DNA from: Nitrososphaerales archaeon
Lineage (GTDB): Archaea; Thermoproteota; Nitrososphaeria; Nitrososphaerales; Nitrososphaeraceae
Direction of reading: 5' to 3'
Assembly: GCA_029237515.1 (NCBI GenBank)
Contig: JARBAV010000001.1
Span: forward strand, 1-8,471
Length of the DNA stretch: 8,471 bases
Shown: one piece after another, positions 5,712 to 8,471 of the stretch
Numbering within the stretch: the first letter of the stretch is position 1
Layout: each line of letters starts with the position of its first letter
Notes under the pieces: generated by a model
What the model was told of the DNA's origin: nothing
The model's database searches: none
The model's input: the letters and a program-made list of their open reading frames with translations, nothing else
Program-made: the position numbers and the translations under genes

Positions 5712-7904
5712 ATGGGAACCGCTAAATTATTGAAAACTACTCTCGTCCTACCTAGGACTGAAACGCAGCAAGTTGTAAGCAGACTTGCCCAACTTGAATG
5801 GTTTCATCCCCTGCAGCATGCATCAGAGTATATCAATCCTTATTATGACGACCTACTATTGAAGGCACAGAGGCTTTTCCAAGAAATTGACGATGTAGTC
5901 AAGGCTTTGGGAGTACCTCTAGAAACTGGCGTAATGGATACCATGTTTAAAGGTGCTCCGAAAGAGCAGACATCCTATGAAATTGAAGATATTCAAGGCT
6001 TCATAGCTGATTTGGAGGGAAGAAGCACTGCAATCTTGGAAGAACCCAAAAGGATGCTTTTGGAGCAAAGTCAAGTTTCAAAACAGTTGGAAGAATACCG
6101 TACGATAGCTTTAACCTTGGAAATGGCAGCGGAATTGGATTTAGATCTACGAATTTTCTCTAAATTAAGAATATTTTATGCGGCAACTTTTATCATAGAG
6201 AATAACGACCAAGATGAGATCAAGAAAAGCCTCGGAGATCTTCAGATGCAGATTGTTAAACTAAATGAGCACAAATCTGCCTTAATCATTTTAGGTTCAA
6301 CTGACAATGACGCTGATAGAATTATCAAAGTTTTGAGAAGCTTTGGAGTGCACCCTTTACAGGTACCTCCTAACATGCCTCAGAATCCCCATTTGGCTTA
6401 TGCTGAGTCTAAGACCAAAATAAAGGAACTAGAGAAGCAAAGCACAGATCTGGGCAAGAAAGTTGAGAAATCAAAATTATCACTTACTACGAAACTATTA
6501 TCATTACATGAAGCTTCTCAGGTGGCAAAGGATGTTTTAGAAGCAACTAGAAAGCCAGGTGGCACAAGGAATTTTGCAATGATTCAGGGCTTTATCCCTG
6601 AGCAGATGGAAAATAATTTCAAGAGCTTGACAAGCGATTATGTCTCGGTAATGGATAGCCCTGAGCTATCGGAAACTCATGAAGGTCACGCTGAGGATCA
6701 CAGTGAAAAACTTCCTTCACTTCTGAAAAACAAAAAATATATTCGTACTTTCGAGATCATAACCGAGACACAGGGATTACCCAATTATGATGAGAGAGAC
6801 CCTACGCCAATTATTGCCTTCGTTTGGCCTCTGTTCTATGGATTGATGTTTGCAGACTTGGGACACGGCATATTGCTCTTTGGTCTTGGGATGCTTTTCA
6901 GATACCGCGGCAACGGATCTCTGACCACCTGGGGAACCTTAATAGCGGCGAGTGGAGCGGCCGCTGCCATTGCGGGCCTAGGAACGGGAGAAATATTTGG
7001 TTTTCATGCTATTGAGCTACCGATTCTAGCACCTATTGCTGAACAGTTGGGATTTGTGGGGATGTTAAGTGTATCAGAGCTAACTTTTGAAGAAGTAGTC
7101 AAGATTTTGGAGATATCGATTGCCATTGGGGTGATTCATATCTTGCTGGCTTTCTTCTTAAGGCTCTGGGCTAATATCAAAAAACATGATAATCTTATGG
7201 TTTTTTATCATGATATACCAACAATAGTTCAATACTGCGCAGTGGTAAGCCTCATTCTGGCAGCTATAGGGTCAGGATATGATATCATCGGCATGTTTGG
7301 GATTACTGGTGTCACTCACGATGAACCGGTGCCTTGGCTAACGGCCGTTTTCGGCGACTGGGTCACCGTGGAGCTGGTTGCAAAGGCAGCACCCCTTGTA
7401 ATTATTGGTACTGTAATAGTGATGATTATCGGAGGCATGAAGGAAGAAAAGCACCTCAAGAAACTTGGGAAGGACGAAGGTGGTGGATTGGTAGGTATCG
7501 TGGTGGAGGTAATATTGGTAAGAATCATAGAAATGCTTTCAAACACAATAAGCTACTCTAGGCTTGGTATAATGCTACTGGTCCACGCAGCACTTCTTGT
7601 AACGGTTATCGATTCATTCGATTCGTTGGGTGGCACAGCTGGAGGGTATGCTGTCCTTATCGGAGGAAATATTGGTATCATGTTGATTGAGGGACTGATA
7701 GTGTACATTCAAACAATTAGGTTACACCTTTACGAATGGTTTCCCAAATGGTATATTGGCGAAGGAGTTGACTTCAAACGCCTCGTCCCCAAAATGCTCT
7801 ATTCTAAATTCGTATGGCGGACAAGGACCATCGATCATAGCTTGGACCACAATCGTGTAGACGCAAAAAAAAGCACTCCCGAAGAAGTAATTGAGAGGTC
7901 ATAA
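5712..7904 (+). CDS. atpI: A-type ATP synthase subunit I (membrane stator, a-subunit equivalent)
   Basis: 730 residues, within the range of the family. Subunit I holds the two ion half-channels against the K ring and anchors the peripheral stalks. Residues 1 to about 350 form the soluble cytoplasmic arm, starting with KLLKTTLVLPRTETQQVV and including a long helical part (about 225-280). From DPTP at 363-366 there are seven or eight membrane helices. Key residues are visible: R617 in SYSRLG corresponds to the essential arginine of yeast Vph1 (R735), and R670 and E675 in QTIRLHLYEWF to the second conserved Arg/Glu site. A His/acid-rich linker (H323, H326, H330) joins arm and membrane domain. 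The ATG at 5712 has no clear SD site; it is chosen because it starts directly at the conserved N-terminal strand. The gene closes the ATPase cluster. Confidence 0.95.
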   Translation: MGTAKLLKTTLVLPRTETQQVVSRLAQLEWFHPLQHASEYINPYYDDLLLKAQRLFQEIDDVVKALGVPLETGVMDTMFKGAPKEQTSYEIEDIQGFIADLEGRSTAILEEPKRMLLEQSQVSKQLEEYRTIALTLEMAAELDLDLRIFSKLRIFYAATFIIENNDQDEIKKSLGDLQMQIVKLNEHKSALIILGSTDNDADRIIKVLRSFGVHPLQVPPNMPQNPHLAYAESKTKIKELEKQSTDLGKKVEKSKLSLTTKLLSLHEASQVAKDVLEATRKPGGTRNFAMIQGFIPEQMENNFKSLTSDYVSVMDSPELSETHEGHAEDHSEKLPSLLKNKKYIRTFEIITETQGLPNYDERDPTPIIAFVWPLFYGLMFADLGHGILLFGLGMLFRYRGNGSLTTWGTLIAASGAAAAIAGLGTGEIFGFHAIELPILAPIAEQLGFVGMLSVSELTFEEVVKILEISIAIGVIHILLAFFLRLWANIKKHDNLMVFYHDIPTIVQYCAVVSLILAAIGSGYDIIGMFGITGVTHDEPVPWLTAVFGDWVTVELVAKAAPLVIIGTVIVMIIGGMKEEKHLKKLGKDEGGGLVGIVVEVILVRIIEMLSNTISYSRLGIMLLVHAALLVTVIDSFDSLGGTAGGYAVLIGGNIGIMLIEGLIVYIQTIRLHLYEWFPKWYIGEGVDFKRLVPKMLYSKFVWRTRTIDHSLDHNRVDAKKSTPEEVIERS

Positions 7905-8138
7905 AAGTATCTGATTCAGCTAAGGTCGTTGGTCAGACTACCTTCACTTATACAGATGGATGAAAAATTCACGGGATACCATTTAGCTATACTTTACAGA
8001 CAATTGATTGACTAATGTATGGAATTGGACTCCAGGTCTATAAGTGTTGGAATCATTATCATCTGGTCACGCTCATTTACTTGTGAACTCTTTTAGAGAT
8101 CATGTCCTGGCTACTGATTATTGCTGGTGTTTTTGTAG
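7905..8138 (+). other. Intergenic region with no recognised gene
   Basis: 234 bases between atpI and the racemase-like gene. No tRNA-like T-arm (GTTCRA) was found on either strand, and there is no clear hairpin plus T-tract. The only ATG frame of note, 7956-8015, encodes 19 residues and lacks a suitably placed promoter or SD site. Short AT-rich stretches occur (for instance TATAAGTG at 8040-8047), but none stands at the standard promoter distance from the next start. Confidence 0.6.
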
Positions 8139-8471
8139 TTGCTAGATAACCCGATCGCCGTTTTTGATTCGGGACTAGGTTCCTTATCAGTAATAAAACA
8201 ATTGCGCAAGCACTTACCGACTGAAAACCTATTGTACCTTGCAGATGAACTACACTTTCCATATGGGAACAAACCAAGGCAAGAACTTCTAACTATAGTC
8301 CTTGATATACTACGGTATCTTGAGCGTTATAAGCCTAAATTGGTAGTTATTGCTTCAATCACTCCTTCAGTTCAGATTCTTGATGAAGTGAAGCGTTCAT
8401 CCAAAATCGGTGTCTTGGGAATTATCCCTCAACTCAAGACTGCTTGTAAGCTGACAAAGAAAAAACATATC
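8139..8471 (+). CDS. MurI/Asp-Glu racemase family protein with Ser at the first catalytic Cys position, 3' truncated by window edge
   Basis: An open frame from TTG 8139 runs off the window (111 residues seen). A TAG directly precedes the TTG, so the start cannot lie upstream, and the frame begins just where glutamate racemases begin: PIAVFDSGLGSLSVIKQL (residues 5-22) matches the MurI N-terminus, with the conserved D10 and S11. YLADELHFPYGNK (33-45) matches the substrate-binding PYG motif. KLVVIASITPS (67-77) takes the place of the ACNTAS motif; the catalytic cysteine is Ser73 and the Asn is Ile74. The second catalytic cysteine would be beyond the window. Glutamate racemase makes D-glutamate for murein, which archaea lack, so another role is likely. 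A GGTG at 8126-8129 may act as a weak SD. It could be an enzyme with changed chemistry or a non-catalytic homologue. Confidence 0.8.
   Translation, partial: MLDNPIAVFDSGLGSLSVIKQLRKHLPTENLLYLADELHFPYGNKPRQELLTIVLDILRYLERYKPKLVVIASITPSVQILDEVKRSSKIGVLGIIPQLKTACKLTKKKHI

Noticed and set aside
7185..7212. Perfect 8-base inverted repeat CATGATAA/TTATCATG inside atpI
   Set aside because: One or two such repeats are expected by chance in a window of this size, and it lies in the coding sequence of the membrane domain.
7956..8015. 19-codon ATG frame in the gap after atpI
   Set aside because: Very short, no SD site, and the nearest AT-rich box is only a few bases before the ATG; nothing supports coding.
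8077..8277. Minus-strand frame opposite the racemase-like start
   Set aside because: The plus strand here encodes clear MurI motifs, so this is a shadow.
1..8471. tRNA genes, CRISPR repeats, insertion sequences or phage genes
   Set aside because: No tRNA T-arm pattern, repeat array, transposase or integrase sequence was seen on either strand.

Overview
The window looks like a stretch of archaeal chromosome, most probably from a Nitrososphaerota (Thaumarchaeota) or closely related TACK lineage. This rests on a rotary ATP synthase of the A-type (subunits E, A, B, D, K, I), on TATA-like boxes about 25-35 bases before several start codons, on overlapping genes with TTG starts set by Shine-Dalgarno sites, and on a gene order (E-A-B-D-small ORF-K) that recalls the Sulfolobus ATPase operon. 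The lineage call is inference, because no rRNA or ammonia-oxidation gene is present.

Layout, all genes on the plus strand. Bases 1-468 are the 3' part of a Mut7-C family gene (PIN-like nuclease domain plus zinc ribbon). After a 119-base gap with a promoter come atpE (588-1229), atpA (1208-2998), atpB (2991-4379) and atpD (4390-5028), which are tightly packed or overlapping and surely one operon. Then comes an unannotated 43-residue charged helical ORF (5063-5194) with its own TATA-like box. It is followed by atpK (5307-5645), the proteolipid with a signal peptide and apparently its own near-leaderless promoter, and atpI (5712-7904), the membrane stator. A 234-base gap with no recognised gene leads to the 5' part of a MurI/Asp-Glu racemase family gene (from 8139, running off the window) whose first catalytic cysteine position is a serine.

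How they work together: A3B3 is the catalytic head, D the central shaft, E the peripheral stalk, K the rotating ring and I the ion-channel-bearing stator. Subunits C and F, and any recognisable H, are not in the window and must be elsewhere or replaced. The 43-residue ORF sits where Sulfolobus encodes its small epsilon subunit and is the best candidate here for an under-described component. The flanking Mut7-C and racemase-like genes have no evident functional link to the ATPase.
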